Under the pieces are notes generated by a model. That model was not told the DNA's origin, ran no database searches, and saw only the letters and a list, made by a program, of their open reading frames with translations. Below are positions 52,032 to 60,355 of a DNA stretch of 64,000 bases, piece by piece; the stretch's first letter is position 1, and every line of letters starts with the position of its first letter. Location: contig NZ_JAHGAJ010000025.1 in the NCBI RefSeq assembly GCF_030248535.1, forward strand, positions 124,001 through 188,000, written 5' to 3'. A program made the translations under genes and the position numbers. The stretch comes from Vibrio sp. D404a (GTDB taxonomy: Bacteria > Pseudomonadota > Gammaproteobacteria > Enterobacterales > Vibrionaceae).

Positions 52032-52047
52032 CGGTTAAAGAGGACCA

Positions 52048-53685
52048 ATGAGCATCAACAACCTTTCCATCCGCAGCAAGATAGCTATCCCATTATTGGT
52101 GATTGTGATTGTCTTCTCTACGGTGACTATCATGAACGTGATTAAGTCGAACCAACAGGCCGCGATCAATCACGAACTGAATAATGTCGTGCAACCTGTG
52201 CTAGAAAACCTAGAGGATGGCTATCGTGATATCTATCAAGTGATCGCGTCCGCTCAAGGCTTACTGCTTGCTGATGATCAGGCGGCAATCGAGTATCAGA
52301 TTTTTGAATTCAAAGACAACGCATATAAAGCAGTACCTCGTTTTGAAAGCGTGCAGCAACTGTACGATGCAGGGGTACTTGATCGTTCGTCGCGTGGGGA
52401 GCTGACCAAGCTTGTTTCTGCAATGAGTCGTTGGGTGAAACTGCACGAACCGATGTTTGCTGATCCAGCCAATGCGCATGCTTACAACAATGAGTACACA
52501 CCTGCACTAGATGCGGAATTCGATACAATTCGCAACCAACTTTGGTCTATTCGATCTCTAATTGAAGAAAAACAGAGCCAGTTACGTCAGCAGGCGGATG
52601 ACTCTATTGAATCCAGCAAGATCGTGATTGAAGTGGGTATGGGGGTTGCGATCCTTGCGGCATGTTTCGCACTTTGGTTGTCGAATCGATTCATCGTTAA
52701 GCCTATCCAAGACGTTGAGAAAGCGATGAGCGAAATCGCATCAGGCGATGGTGACTTGTCACAACGTATGAAAGTACAAGGTAACGATGAGATTGCTCGC
52801 CTAAGTGAGGCGTTCAATGAGTTTGTTGGCAAGATCCATGTGACAGTCGAGCAAGTTATCTTTGCTTCGAATGCAGTGCGCTCGGAAATGGAGAATATCA
52901 AATCTCTGACGCAAAGCGTGGCAGAATTCTCAGCCAACCAGCAGCAAGAGAGTGAAGTCGTTGCTGCAGCGGTACATGAAATGCAAGCAACCAGTGCTGC
53001 GGTAAGTGGCAACGCGGTGGATGCGGCAACAGCAAGTAACACAGCGACACGCGAAGTTGAGTCAGCGAACAGCACATTGGCTCTAACGGTGGGTTCAATC
53101 GAACGCTTAGCAAGTGACATTGAAAACGCGAGCGGTGTGGTTCACAACCTAGATGCTGATGTGAAGAGCATCGCCTCTATTCTGGGTGTGATTAAAGGCA
53201 TTGCTGAACAGACGAATCTGCTCGCACTAAACGCAGCGATTGAAGCGGCGCGTGCAGGTGAACAAGGTCGTGGATTTGCCGTAGTCGCTGATGAAGTCCG
53301 TGCCCTTGCGAGCAAAACTCAAGATAGCACAGGTGAAATCGAATCCATGATTGAGCGTTTAGAGCAGGGGGCGAAGCAAGCGGTCAATGTGATGAACGAG
53401 AGCAAAGATAGCGGCGAGAAAACCATTACTCAAGCAGAAACAGCGGCGACATCACTTGCAGAGATTCGCAGCTCAATCGGCATGATGAATGAGATGAATA
53501 CGCAGATCGCAACGGCAGCATCTCAGCAGTCTCATGTGTCTGAAGAAGTGAACCAGAACGTTCAACGCATTGCAGAAAGCACCATGCAAATGGTTGAGAT
53601 GGCAAGCAGCGCAGAAAATGCATGCATGGCGTTGGCTGAGCAGTGTGAATCACTCGATCGACTGGTGTCTCAGTTTGAAGTGTAG
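52048..53685 (+). CDS. Methyl-accepting chemotaxis protein
   Basis: A 545-residue chemoreceptor: N-terminal membrane helix (IPLLVIVIVFSTVTIMNV), a periplasmic domain of about 150 residues that looks like a four-helix bundle, a second helix (EVGMGVAILAACFALWLS), HAMP region (IVKPIQDVEKAMSEIASGDGDLSQRM) and the signalling hairpin with tip GIAEQTNLLALNAAIEAARAGE. GAGGA precedes the ATG. The ligand is unknown. Encoded alone with its own terminator. Confidence 0.93.
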   Translation: MSINNLSIRSKIAIPLLVIVIVFSTVTIMNVIKSNQQAAINHELNNVVQPVLENLEDGYRDIYQVIASAQGLLLADDQAAIEYQIFEFKDNAYKAVPRFESVQQLYDAGVLDRSSRGELTKLVSAMSRWVKLHEPMFADPANAHAYNNEYTPALDAEFDTIRNQLWSIRSLIEEKQSQLRQQADDSIESSKIVIEVGMGVAILAACFALWLSNRFIVKPIQDVEKAMSEIASGDGDLSQRMKVQGNDEIARLSEAFNEFVGKIHVTVEQVIFASNAVRSEMENIKSLTQSVAEFSANQQQESEVVAAAVHEMQATSAAVSGNAVDAATASNTATREVESANSTLALTVGSIERLASDIENASGVVHNLDADVKSIASILGVIKGIAEQTNLLALNAAIEAARAGEQGRGFAVVADEVRALASKTQDSTGEIESMIERLEQGAKQAVNVMNESKDSGEKTITQAETAATSLAEIRSSIGMMNEMNTQIATAASQQSHVSEEVNQNVQRIAESTMQMVEMASSAENACMALAEQCESLDRLVSQFEV

Positions 53686-53750
53686 TGAGAGTTCTCTTAC
53701 TTTAAGACCTGTTGAATAGACCCATTGGTTTTATTCATTGAAGAGATCGA

Positions 53751-53781
53751 AAAGCCCGCGCTTGATTCAAGTGCGGGCTTT
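53751..53781 (+). terminator. Intrinsic terminator after the second chemoreceptor gene
   Basis: AAAGCCCGCGCTTGA and TCAAGTGCGGGCTTT pair over fifteen bases (one G-U) with almost no loop, followed by TCTATT. Confidence 0.85.
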
Positions 53782-53917
53782 CTATTGAAGGTTTGCATAT
53801 GAGCTAGCTGGAGTGATCATTCAATCTGGCTCGCTTTATATATGAACGTGAATCAAGATGACTTAAATACGTTATTTCAATAGACTTAACGACAAGTATT
53901 AGTAAATGGGTAATCGT

Positions 53918-54787
53918 ATGGCGAATTGGGAAGGGGTGAGTGAATTTGTTGCGGTAGCGGAGCGTGAGAGCTTCACTGGTGCGGCAGCTAAGCTATCAAC
54001 CTCTGTTGCGCAGATAAGCCGCCGTGTCGCTAGTTTAGAAGAGAGACTGGCGGTTAAGTTGTTCAACCGAACCACTCGTAAAGTCTCACTGACTGAAGCT
54101 GGACAACTTTATTACCAACAATGTAAGCAGCTAGTGGAAGGGTTAGAGCTGGCAGAACTCGCGGTGACTCAGATGCAGTCAACACCAAAGGGTTTGCTCA
54201 AGGTGACCGCGCCAGTGACCTACGGAGAGCGCCAACTTGCCCCGTTGTTGCACCAGTTTTTGGCTCTCTATCCTCAGGTTGAACTCGAACTTATGCTCAC
54301 CAACCAGAAGCTCGATCTGATTGATTCTGGTGTTGATGTTGCAATTCGTTTGGGCCGACTGGAGGATTCTAGTTTAGTGGCGAAGCGTTTGTCACAGCGC
54401 CAGCTTTATGTCTGTGCGAGCCCTGAATATATTGAACGTTACGGTGAGCCGCATACCTTGTCTGAACTCAGTAACCATCAATGTTTAGTTGGCGGCTTTG
54501 AGCATTGGCGATTCAAAGAAAATGGTCAGCCACGCTCTGTACGTGTGAATGGGCGTATCAAATGTAACAGTGGTTTAGCGCTGTTAGATGCCGCAAAGCA
54601 GAGCATTGGTTTAGTGCAGCTACCTGAATACTATGTCAGCGATGATCTAGAATCGGGAGAGTTAATGGAAGTGCTGTCAGATTTCCGAGATGACAAAGAG
54701 GGGATCTGGGCGCTCTATCCTCAAAACCGTAACCTCTCTTCTAAAGTTCGTCTGCTGGTGGACTTTCTCGCTGAGAATTTAGATTAA
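53918..54787 (+). CDS. LysR-family transcriptional regulator
   Basis: A 289-residue LysR protein (alternative ATG at 53906 would add four residues). The helix-turn-helix is GVSEFVAVAERESFTGAAAKLSTSVAQISRRVASLEERLAVKLFNRTTR. The effector domain shows LDAAKQSIGLVQLPEYYV. Its stop overlaps the start of the DNA glycosylase gene by one base (TAATG), so the two are coupled. It resembles the short-chain LysR group that usually regulates adjacent or remote enzymes; its own target is unknown. Confidence 0.88.
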   Translation: MANWEGVSEFVAVAERESFTGAAAKLSTSVAQISRRVASLEERLAVKLFNRTTRKVSLTEAGQLYYQQCKQLVEGLELAELAVTQMQSTPKGLLKVTAPVTYGERQLAPLLHQFLALYPQVELELMLTNQKLDLIDSGVDVAIRLGRLEDSSLVAKRLSQRQLYVCASPEYIERYGEPHTLSELSNHQCLVGGFEHWRFKENGQPRSVRVNGRIKCNSGLALLDAAKQSIGLVQLPEYYVSDDLESGELMEVLSDFRDDKEGIWALYPQNRNLSSKVRLLVDFLAENLD

Positions 54788-55467
54788 TGAAAGCTAGCCA
54801 AGTGACGGAACAAGACTCTAGACTCATTCGAGATGTGTTTCGTGGTCTTGAAGAGCACTATGGTTGGTTTGATTGGTGGCCGACCAGCGATCCTTATCAG
54901 ATCATGATGGGAGCGATTCTGGTACAAAACACCAATTGGAAGAATGCCGAAAAAGCGCTAGATAACTTAGGTAAAACCATCACGCCACAACAGGTTGCCA
55001 GCATGGATATCGACGAATTGGCACAAGCGATTCGCTCCAGTGGTTACTACAATCAAAAAGCTCTAAAACTGAAGGCTATGACGCAGTGGTTTGCTCAATA
55101 TGACTATGAGATAGACGCAGTACGCTCTGAAGAGCTAGAAAAACTTAGGCGTGAGCTGCTTGCGGTGCGAGGGATTGGTGGTGAAACGGCCGATGCGATA
55201 TTGGTTTATGCGATAGGCAAGCCATCGTTTGTAATTGATGCCTACGCAAGAAGGATCTTCGAGCGAGTAGGGCTAGACGTCCCTAAGTCCTATGAGACGT
55301 TTCATGATCTTATGCATAGAGTGCTAGAGCCGGACACACGGCGTTATGGCTATTATCACGGGGTATTGGTCGAGCATGGACAACAGTTTTGTCATCCACG
55401 TCCTAAATGTGAATCTTGCCCTTTGTTGAGTCGATGCCAAGAGGGACTATCTAAAACTCATGTCTAA
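54787..55467 (+). CDS. HhH-GPD DNA glycosylase, endonuclease III / MagIII-like
   Basis: A 226-residue base-excision glycosylase. The hairpin-helix-hairpin is VRGIGGETADAILVYA, followed by the catalytic Asp in SFVIDAYARRIF. The position of the Nth lyase Lys120 is Glu, so it should be a monofunctional glycosylase without AP lyase; the GGETADAI motif resembles Helicobacter MagIII, which removes 3-methyladenine. A cysteine cluster at the end reads C-x5-C-x2-C-x5-C (CHPRPKCESCPLLSRC), one residue short of the usual C-x6-C-x2-C-x5-C for a [4Fe-4S] cluster. Coupled to the LysR gene upstream. Confidence 0.86.
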   Translation: MKASQVTEQDSRLIRDVFRGLEEHYGWFDWWPTSDPYQIMMGAILVQNTNWKNAEKALDNLGKTITPQQVASMDIDELAQAIRSSGYYNQKALKLKAMTQWFAQYDYEIDAVRSEELEKLRRELLAVRGIGGETADAILVYAIGKPSFVIDAYARRIFERVGLDVPKSYETFHDLMHRVLEPDTRRYGYYHGVLVEHGQQFCHPRPKCESCPLLSRCQEGLSKTHV

Positions 55468-55507
55468 CAGTGGAACAATTGCTTCGCGTTGATTTTAGGT
55501 CTTAGGG

Positions 55508-55726
55508 TTATGGTTCAATTTCACCAATTGAGTATAAGACCAGCTCTTCGGGGTTATTCCCTTCGCCTAATGACTGAATATCTTCCCCTTCTTCTTTCAA
55601 CTGCTGTATATACTTCATCGCTTTGCCTTGCTCGACGCCGATGATGGTCATCATCTCAGATGCAGAAACCCCATACTTGGTGGCAATCAAAAGCTCTTTT
55701 ACCTTTTTCTTATCAGAATTGAACAT
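55508..55726 (-). CDS. Small hypothetical protein, HTH-like
   Basis: A 72-residue charged protein with a helix-turn-helix-like segment KKKVKELLIATKYGVSASEMMTIIGVEQGKAMKYIQQL followed by an acidic end (PEELVLYSIGEIEP). Such small proteins in Vibrio are unassigned. It lies downstream of, and on the same strand as, the Cache chemoreceptor gene, with a terminator between them. I cannot name a function. Confidence 0.6.
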   Translation of the reverse strand: MFNSDKKKVKELLIATKYGVSASEMMTIIGVEQGKAMKYIQQLKEEGEDIQSLGEGNNPEELVLYSIGEIEP

Positions 55727-55747
55727 AGATGATTCCTTACATGGTAA

Positions 55748-55775
55748 AACGCCCCTACTAAAGAGTAAGGGCGTT
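55748..55775 (-). terminator. Terminator after the Cache chemoreceptor gene
   Basis: AACGCCC and GGGCGTT form a seven-base stem extended by CTACT/AGTAA-type weaker pairing; on the minus strand TTTTACC follows. Confidence 0.7.
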
Positions 55776-55803
55776 ATTTAATGGATCTTGCTTAATAGTA
55801 CGA

Positions 55804-57465
55804 CTAAACAGTGAATCTATCGACTAAGTGGTACAACTCATTCGCGCGATCGTTCAAGTTCTGGCTGCCAGCACGGTTTTCATTGGCTAGCGTTGCTGAT
55901 TGAGAGCTTGAGTCAGAGATAACCACCACGCGCTGAGAGATCTCTTGGCCAACAATGTTCTGCTCTTCGGTCGCAGTTGCGATCAGAGAGTTCATGTCCA
56001 TGATGGTATCAATCGACTCTTGAATTCTAGCTAGTGCTTCCGCCGCAGCATTGGCTTCTTCTACCGTTTGCGCGCTGCGATTTTGGCTAGAATCCATCGC
56101 TTTCACTGCAGCATCCGAGGCCGCTTTCAATTGTTCGATCATGGTGTGGATTTCACCGGTACTCTCCTGAGTACGGCTTGCAAGCTTACGTACTTCATCA
56201 GCAACCACAGCAAAGCCTCGACCTTGTTCACCCGCTCGTGCAGCCTCAATCGCCGCGTTCAGCGCCAGTAGGTTGGTTTGTTCTGCAATATCTTGAATAA
56301 CCACCAGTGAAGATGAGATGTTCTGTACGTCACCTTCAAGTTGAGACACGACTGTGTTTGCTTCTGATACCTCAGAGGCCAAGCCTGCTACCGATTCCGC
56401 TGCCGCATTCACAATCTCTTGTGCTTCACGAGCATTGGTTTCCGCTTGTTTTGCTGAGTTGGCTGCTTGGCTTGCGTTGCTTGATATCTCTTGTGCCGTG
56501 GTTGTCATTTCTGTCATGGCAGTTGCGACTTGTTCTGTCTCTTCACGTTGACCGTTTGCCAGTTCATCAACTTGAGCCGCGCGAGCGGACATACTATTGG
56601 TTTCATTAACAACTTGCTGACCAACATCGCTAACGCTGCGGATAATAGTTTGAAGGCTAGCAACAAAAGCGTTGAAGTTATCGCTGAGTCTCGCAAATTC
56701 AGGGGCCTTGAATGGTTCCATACGAGCTGTAAGGTCTGCTTCACCACTTGCAAACGAACTGATCGAGCTATCTAGCTGCTCGATAGGCTTCATGATGGTT
56801 CGGTTAATACCTACAGCGAAGACTGCAACGATCGCAGCGATCAGGCCACAGAACAAACTGATCGCTGTGATCGTGCCCTGAAGTGCTTGGTTAGAACTCG
56901 CTTCCATTTCTGCAATCACAGCATCAATGTCATCGGTGTAAAAACCTGTGCCAAGCATTAAGTCCCACTGAGGGATAAAGACGGAGTAGCTCAGCTTCGG
57001 TAGTGCTTCGGTCTCGCCCAACTTAGGGAAGTAATAAGTGGTAAATTGCCCGCTCTTGGAGTTTCTGATCAGGTCTTGAATTAGGTAATTACCTTTTTTG
57101 TCCTGCAGATTGAAGTAGTTTTTCCCAATACCATCAGTACTTTGTCCAACCACAACTCGCACACCTTTCGAGTCGTAACCAAAGATGTAACCTGACTCTC
57201 CGTACTCAAGCTGACGTAGAGTCGGTAGGGCTTCTTCTAGAGTCGCCCCTCGTTGTAAGAAGGGTGCGATCGATGATTCCGCCATTTGCAGATAAGACTT
57301 CAGCTCTTTCTGCTTCATTTCCATCATATTAGTGCGAGTAGAGTTGACCTGCTCAGCGGTGAGTTCGGTTGTCTTTAGATAGCTTACATAGAGCATCCCT
57401 AGCGTCATAAAGAGGAGAGGGATAAAAGACAAAATATAGAGGCGGTTTTTGATGGTTAGACTCAT
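55804..57465 (-). CDS. Methyl-accepting chemotaxis protein with a Cache sensor domain
   Basis: A 553-residue chemoreceptor. Between two membrane helices the periplasmic region carries a single-Cache (sCache_2) pattern: LRQLEYGESGYIFGYDSKGVRVVVG, FTTYYFPKLGE and WDLMLGTGFYTDDID. HAMP and the signalling hairpin follow, with the tip DIAEQTNLLALNAAIEAARAGE. Cache domains bind small molecules such as amines, carboxylates or urea; the ligand here is unknown. It is the third chemoreceptor in 17 kb. Confidence 0.93.
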   Translation of the reverse strand: MSLTIKNRLYILSFIPLLFMTLGMLYVSYLKTTELTAEQVNSTRTNMMEMKQKELKSYLQMAESSIAPFLQRGATLEEALPTLRQLEYGESGYIFGYDSKGVRVVVGQSTDGIGKNYFNLQDKKGNYLIQDLIRNSKSGQFTTYYFPKLGETEALPKLSYSVFIPQWDLMLGTGFYTDDIDAVIAEMEASSNQALQGTITAISLFCGLIAAIVAVFAVGINRTIMKPIEQLDSSISSFASGEADLTARMEPFKAPEFARLSDNFNAFVASLQTIIRSVSDVGQQVVNETNSMSARAAQVDELANGQREETEQVATAMTEMTTTAQEISSNASQAANSAKQAETNAREAQEIVNAAAESVAGLASEVSEANTVVSQLEGDVQNISSSLVVIQDIAEQTNLLALNAAIEAARAGEQGRGFAVVADEVRKLASRTQESTGEIHTMIEQLKAASDAAVKAMDSSQNRSAQTVEEANAAAEALARIQESIDTIMDMNSLIATATEEQNIVGQEISQRVVVISDSSSQSATLANENRAGSQNLNDRANELYHLVDRFTV

Positions 57466-57884
57466 AAAGACTTCCTACTGCAGAGATATTGTTTTTTACT
57501 TGGTTCTAAGACCCTTTGGTGACTTTACTTTGCGAGTTATCGCTCAAAATAAATACACATCGGTTTACAGTATTTGTCTGTTCAAAAAATGTAAATGCGC
57601 CATTGGTCTAAACGTTAGGTTTACATAGTTTTGTTCTATAAATTTGACAGCGGTTAACTTTTTGCTGAATGTGTGAGCAACATATCGCAAGAAATTGTGG
57701 GAGGTGAGGGAAAAAATGAAGGCTGCTGGTGGAGCTTTTATGAGTGGATAAGCATATTTACATGCGTATACTTATAGCAATAGAGTTGATATGGATTCGG
57801 TGAAGGAGAAATTGAGGGAATTATATTGAATAAGGTAATTAAATGACCTTTTTCACTGTAGTTAAAATGATAGATAAAAATAAT
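57466..57884. other. Gene-free stretch between the Cache chemoreceptor and the lipoprotein
   Basis: About 420 bases. It holds the chemoreceptor promoter (leftward). I saw only an 11-codon frame at 57716 with a strong ribosome site, which is too short to call, and no sigma-28 promoter. Confidence 0.5.
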
Positions 57885-57911
57885 AAGAGCCAATAACTAT
57901 TATCGACTCTT
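57885..57911 (-). terminator. Intrinsic terminator of the small lipoprotein gene
   Basis: On the minus strand AAGAGTCGATAA pairs with TTATTGGCTCTT (two G-U pairs) around TAG, then ATTATTTTTATC follows. It ends transcription of the lipoprotein gene at 57940-58305. Confidence 0.75.
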
Positions 57912-57939
57912 AATTTATCCAACTGACGTTGTCGTCTAA

Positions 57940-58305
57940 TTATAGTAAGCCAGTTTTAGTTTCAGTGCTTTGTTCACTATAAGTGTAATCTGAAACTTTA
58001 CCTTTCTTATCTAAGGTGATGTAAAGAACCTGAGTTTCTGAATCAACACCTGAGAATAGGAACCCTACAAACGGGATGAAAGATGCTGGGTTGCTAGATG
58101 CACTTGAATATGTGTAAGTCAACTGCTTAGAGCCATCTGAAGAGAAACCTGTAGATGTTGGTTCACCTAGCATCGTGATTAGCTGCTGTTCAGTCGTTTG
58201 ACCTTTCTCAACCTTGCTGATGGTCTCGTTGTCCATCTTAGTACCTTGTGAAGCACACGCTGTTAGCATAACAGTTAGTAAAAGTGCAGAAGCTTTTTTA
58301 ATCAT
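57940..58305 (-). CDS. Small lipoprotein, BamE/SmpA-like fold
   Basis: A 121-residue lipoprotein. The signal ends in TAC (lipobox LTAC, Cys17) followed by Ala. The KVEKGQTTEQQLITMLGEPTSTGFSSDGSKQLTYTYSS region is the helix-plus-strands pattern of the SmpA/OmlA/BamE fold (MLGEPT motif). A central hydrophobic stretch (ASFIPFVGFLFSG) is unusual for BamE. It is probably not BamE itself, but a related outer-membrane-associated lipoprotein of unknown role. Confidence 0.8.
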   Translation of the reverse strand: MIKKASALLLTVMLTACASQGTKMDNETISKVEKGQTTEQQLITMLGEPTSTGFSSDGSKQLTYTYSSASSNPASFIPFVGFLFSGVDSETQVLYITLDKKGKVSDYTYSEQSTETKTGLL

Positions 58306-58666
58306 AAATACCTCTCTGTGAATGTTTCGGGTACTGTCTTAAAAAACGAAAATTGCTTCAAGATACGAGAAATACCGAATAATCCACAAAATAATTCAAT
58401 ACAATATTTTTATTATTACTTTAGCTTTTCATTTTATTTTTGAGTTTTCATGCTTATGACTTGAATGGTCAATCTTTAATCATCTTTGGTTTAATAATTG
58501 CTCTTTATTAATTTATCTATTATTTATTGTATAAGATCTAAAAATGCTTGTTTTTAATCAAATAGATAGAGGGAATGATTTGGCTTATGTAATTAAATTT
58601 AATCAGTAAACTGTTTGTTGTTTATTTGACCATTTACCATCAATGCGACAAGGCTAAGAATGGCTT
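58306..58666. other. Gene-free AT-rich stretch before the SpoU gene
   Basis: About 360 bases, strongly AT-rich, with no supported frame or structure. It holds the lipoprotein promoter on the minus strand and, at the right end, the SpoU gene promoter. Confidence 0.5.
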
Positions 58667-58693
58667 TTGATAGAGGTTGCGCTTTGCTAGAAT
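58667..58693 (+). promoter_or_regulatory. Possible promoter of the SpoU methyltransferase gene
   Basis: TTGATA (-35) and TAGAAT (-10) are 15 bases apart, with TGC before the -10 (extended -10). A small GTGAC/GTCAC hairpin at 58704-58719 follows in the leader. The match is fair; spacing is short. Confidence 0.35.
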
Positions 58694-58747
58694 GCGGCGC
58701 TCTGTGACAATCCAGTCACGCCGTTATTGATTTAAGTGAGTAGATTC

Positions 58748-59260
58748 ATGAAGAAAAGCCAGGTGACGATTGGTTTAACGAATCCTAAAAGCCCAACCAA
58801 TGTTGGCGCTGTGATGCGAGCTGCAGGCTGTTATCAAGTGGATGAAGTTAAATACACTGGTCAACGTTATGAAAAAGCAGCCAAATTTCATACTGATACC
58901 AAGAGTGCAACTCGCAATATTCCACTGATCGGGGTTGATTCATTTCTCGATGACCTTGACCCAGAGACAAAGATTGTGTGTGTTGAACTAGCAGAAGGCG
59001 CGACGCCACTACCAAGGTTCCAACACCCAGAAAACGCTATCTACATCTTTGGTCCAGAAGACGGTTCGATTTCTCAAGACGTTGCAGATCGCGCTGATCA
59101 TGTTGTGTATGTACCGACGGTTGGTTGTATGAACTTAGCGGCAACGGTGAATGTACTTCTTTACGATAGATTGGCTAAGTCTGATGATATGGACGAAAGC
59201 AACGAACTTATTAAAAAGAGCCGAGATAACCGCAATCACCTTCTAGTGAAAGAAAAATAG
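58748..59260 (+). CDS. SpoU/TrmH-family RNA methyltransferase
   Basis: A 170-residue enzyme of the SPOUT class with a deep trefoil knot, which moves methyl from S-adenosylmethionine to ribose 2'-OH of tRNA or rRNA. Family motifs are NVGAVMRAAG, IFGPEDGSIS and VPTVGCMNLAATVNVLLYDR. It lacks the extra N-terminal domain of longer TrmH/RlmB proteins. The ATG at 58748 is used; a GTG upstream is in frame. The RNA target is not known from sequence. Confidence 0.9.
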   Translation: MKKSQVTIGLTNPKSPTNVGAVMRAAGCYQVDEVKYTGQRYEKAAKFHTDTKSATRNIPLIGVDSFLDDLDPETKIVCVELAEGATPLPRFQHPENAIYIFGPEDGSISQDVADRADHVVYVPTVGCMNLAATVNVLLYDRLAKSDDMDESNELIKKSRDNRNHLLVKEK

Positions 59261-59281
59261 CAACAACTCGAGCTGTTGTTG
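59261..59281 (+). other. Weak hairpin after the SpoU gene
   Basis: CAACAAC and GTTGTTG pair over seven bases directly after the stop codon, without a U run. It may protect the 3' end but is not a strong terminator. Confidence 0.4.
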
Positions 59282-59358
59282 ATTCATGTGTTATCTAAGT
59301 GATTTCTTAGCGGGTATGATGTGGTCAAACTCTTCTCCGATGAAAGGCTAGATAACAC

Positions 59359-60201
59359 ATGGAAGATGATCAACTTCTTACGGCTTTAAAAAAACAACCT
59401 GTCCTTGACCTCTATTCGCTCTATCAATCCCTCGAGCACAGAGGGACCTTATACTCATTGCTTGAAAAGCTTGCATCACTCAAAGACCAACACGCACTCG
59501 ATACTCAGTTAAGCCCTTTGAAACCGCATATTGAAAAGGTTTTGGCGCAGTTTGACGACCAAACACCTGATGCTGTGATCTTGGAAGCCGTGATCAGACA
59601 ATCTGAAATTCAACAGCGAGGACACAGCATGAGCCGCTATGTACTGACGTCGGATAACCACCGTCATTTTGCACCCCAAGCGGATTTGGTGGTATTTGGA
59701 GACTCGATTACTGAGTGGGCACCTTGGGCTGATATCTTCCGAGACATATCTATGGTGAATCGAGGTTTAGCCGGAGATACAACCGCTGGCATGCTAAGAC
59801 GAATAGACACGACCTTGAACGTGAATCCCAAGCTGATCTGCTTTATGGCGGGTATCAACGACCTTGCTCAAGGCTACTCTGTCGATCAAGTTTTCACAAA
59901 CTATGTCGAGATCGTAGACACATGGCTCAAGCAAGGGATTAAGGTCGTTGTTCAATCAACGCTTTTTGTTGGAGAAAGCCTTCAAGGTTTGAATACTCAA
60001 GTTGAAGAACTGAACAGTCTGCTGAAAAGCTATTGTCATGAGAATGGGGTTCAGTTCTTAGATGTGAATGAAGTTTTGGCGCTCAATGGTGTGCTATTGG
60101 ATGATTTCAGCTGCGATGACCTGCACCTGAATGCCAAAGCTTATCAACAATGGTCGAGCCTACTCTTACCCGTTGTGCATCAATCATTATCCAGCGATTA
60201 A
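59359..60201 (+). CDS. SGNH/GDSL-family esterase
   Basis: A 280-residue hydrolase. An alpha-helical part of about 100 residues precedes the SGNH domain. The catalytic blocks are complete: VVFGDSITEW (Ser), NRGLAGDT (Gly), GINDLA (Asn) and DDLHLN (Asp and His). Such enzymes split esters of lipids, acyl groups on sugars or polysaccharides. No signal peptide is visible, so it is probably cytoplasmic, perhaps a lysophospholipase- or acetyl-esterase-like activity. The N-terminal region is unassigned. Confidence 0.88.
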   Translation: MEDDQLLTALKKQPVLDLYSLYQSLEHRGTLYSLLEKLASLKDQHALDTQLSPLKPHIEKVLAQFDDQTPDAVILEAVIRQSEIQQRGHSMSRYVLTSDNHRHFAPQADLVVFGDSITEWAPWADIFRDISMVNRGLAGDTTAGMLRRIDTTLNVNPKLICFMAGINDLAQGYSVDQVFTNYVEIVDTWLKQGIKVVVQSTLFVGESLQGLNTQVEELNSLLKSYCHENGVQFLDVNEVLALNGVLLDDFSCDDLHLNAKAYQQWSSLLLPVVHQSLSSD

Positions 60202-60230
60202 ACAGAAACCTTATTTGTTAGCACATAAAA

Positions 60231-60278
60231 AATCGGCTAACTCATGATGGCGGGGAACCATATTTGAGTTAGCCGATT
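60231..60278. terminator. Terminator between SGNH esterase and amylase genes
   Basis: AATCGGCTAACTCA and TGAGTTAGCCGATT pair perfectly over fourteen bases with a twenty-base loop. The converging genes share it; TCGTTT follows on the plus strand and a TTTTTATG run on the minus. Confidence 0.8.
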
Positions 60279-60355
60279 CGTTTAATCAGCGTTGCTAGCC
60301 AGTGATTAGCCAGCTAAATAGGCGCTAATACGTGTCGTCGATGCTGTTGTTGAGA

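Noticed and set aside
52587..53120. A 177-codon frame opposite the second chemoreceptor gene
   Set aside because: Antisense to a clear chemoreceptor gene; alanine/serine/cysteine-rich mirror of the signalling domain.
57716..57751. An 11-codon frame with a strong ribosome site
   Set aside because: Too short and without composition that suggests a leader; the adjacent gene is on the opposite strand.
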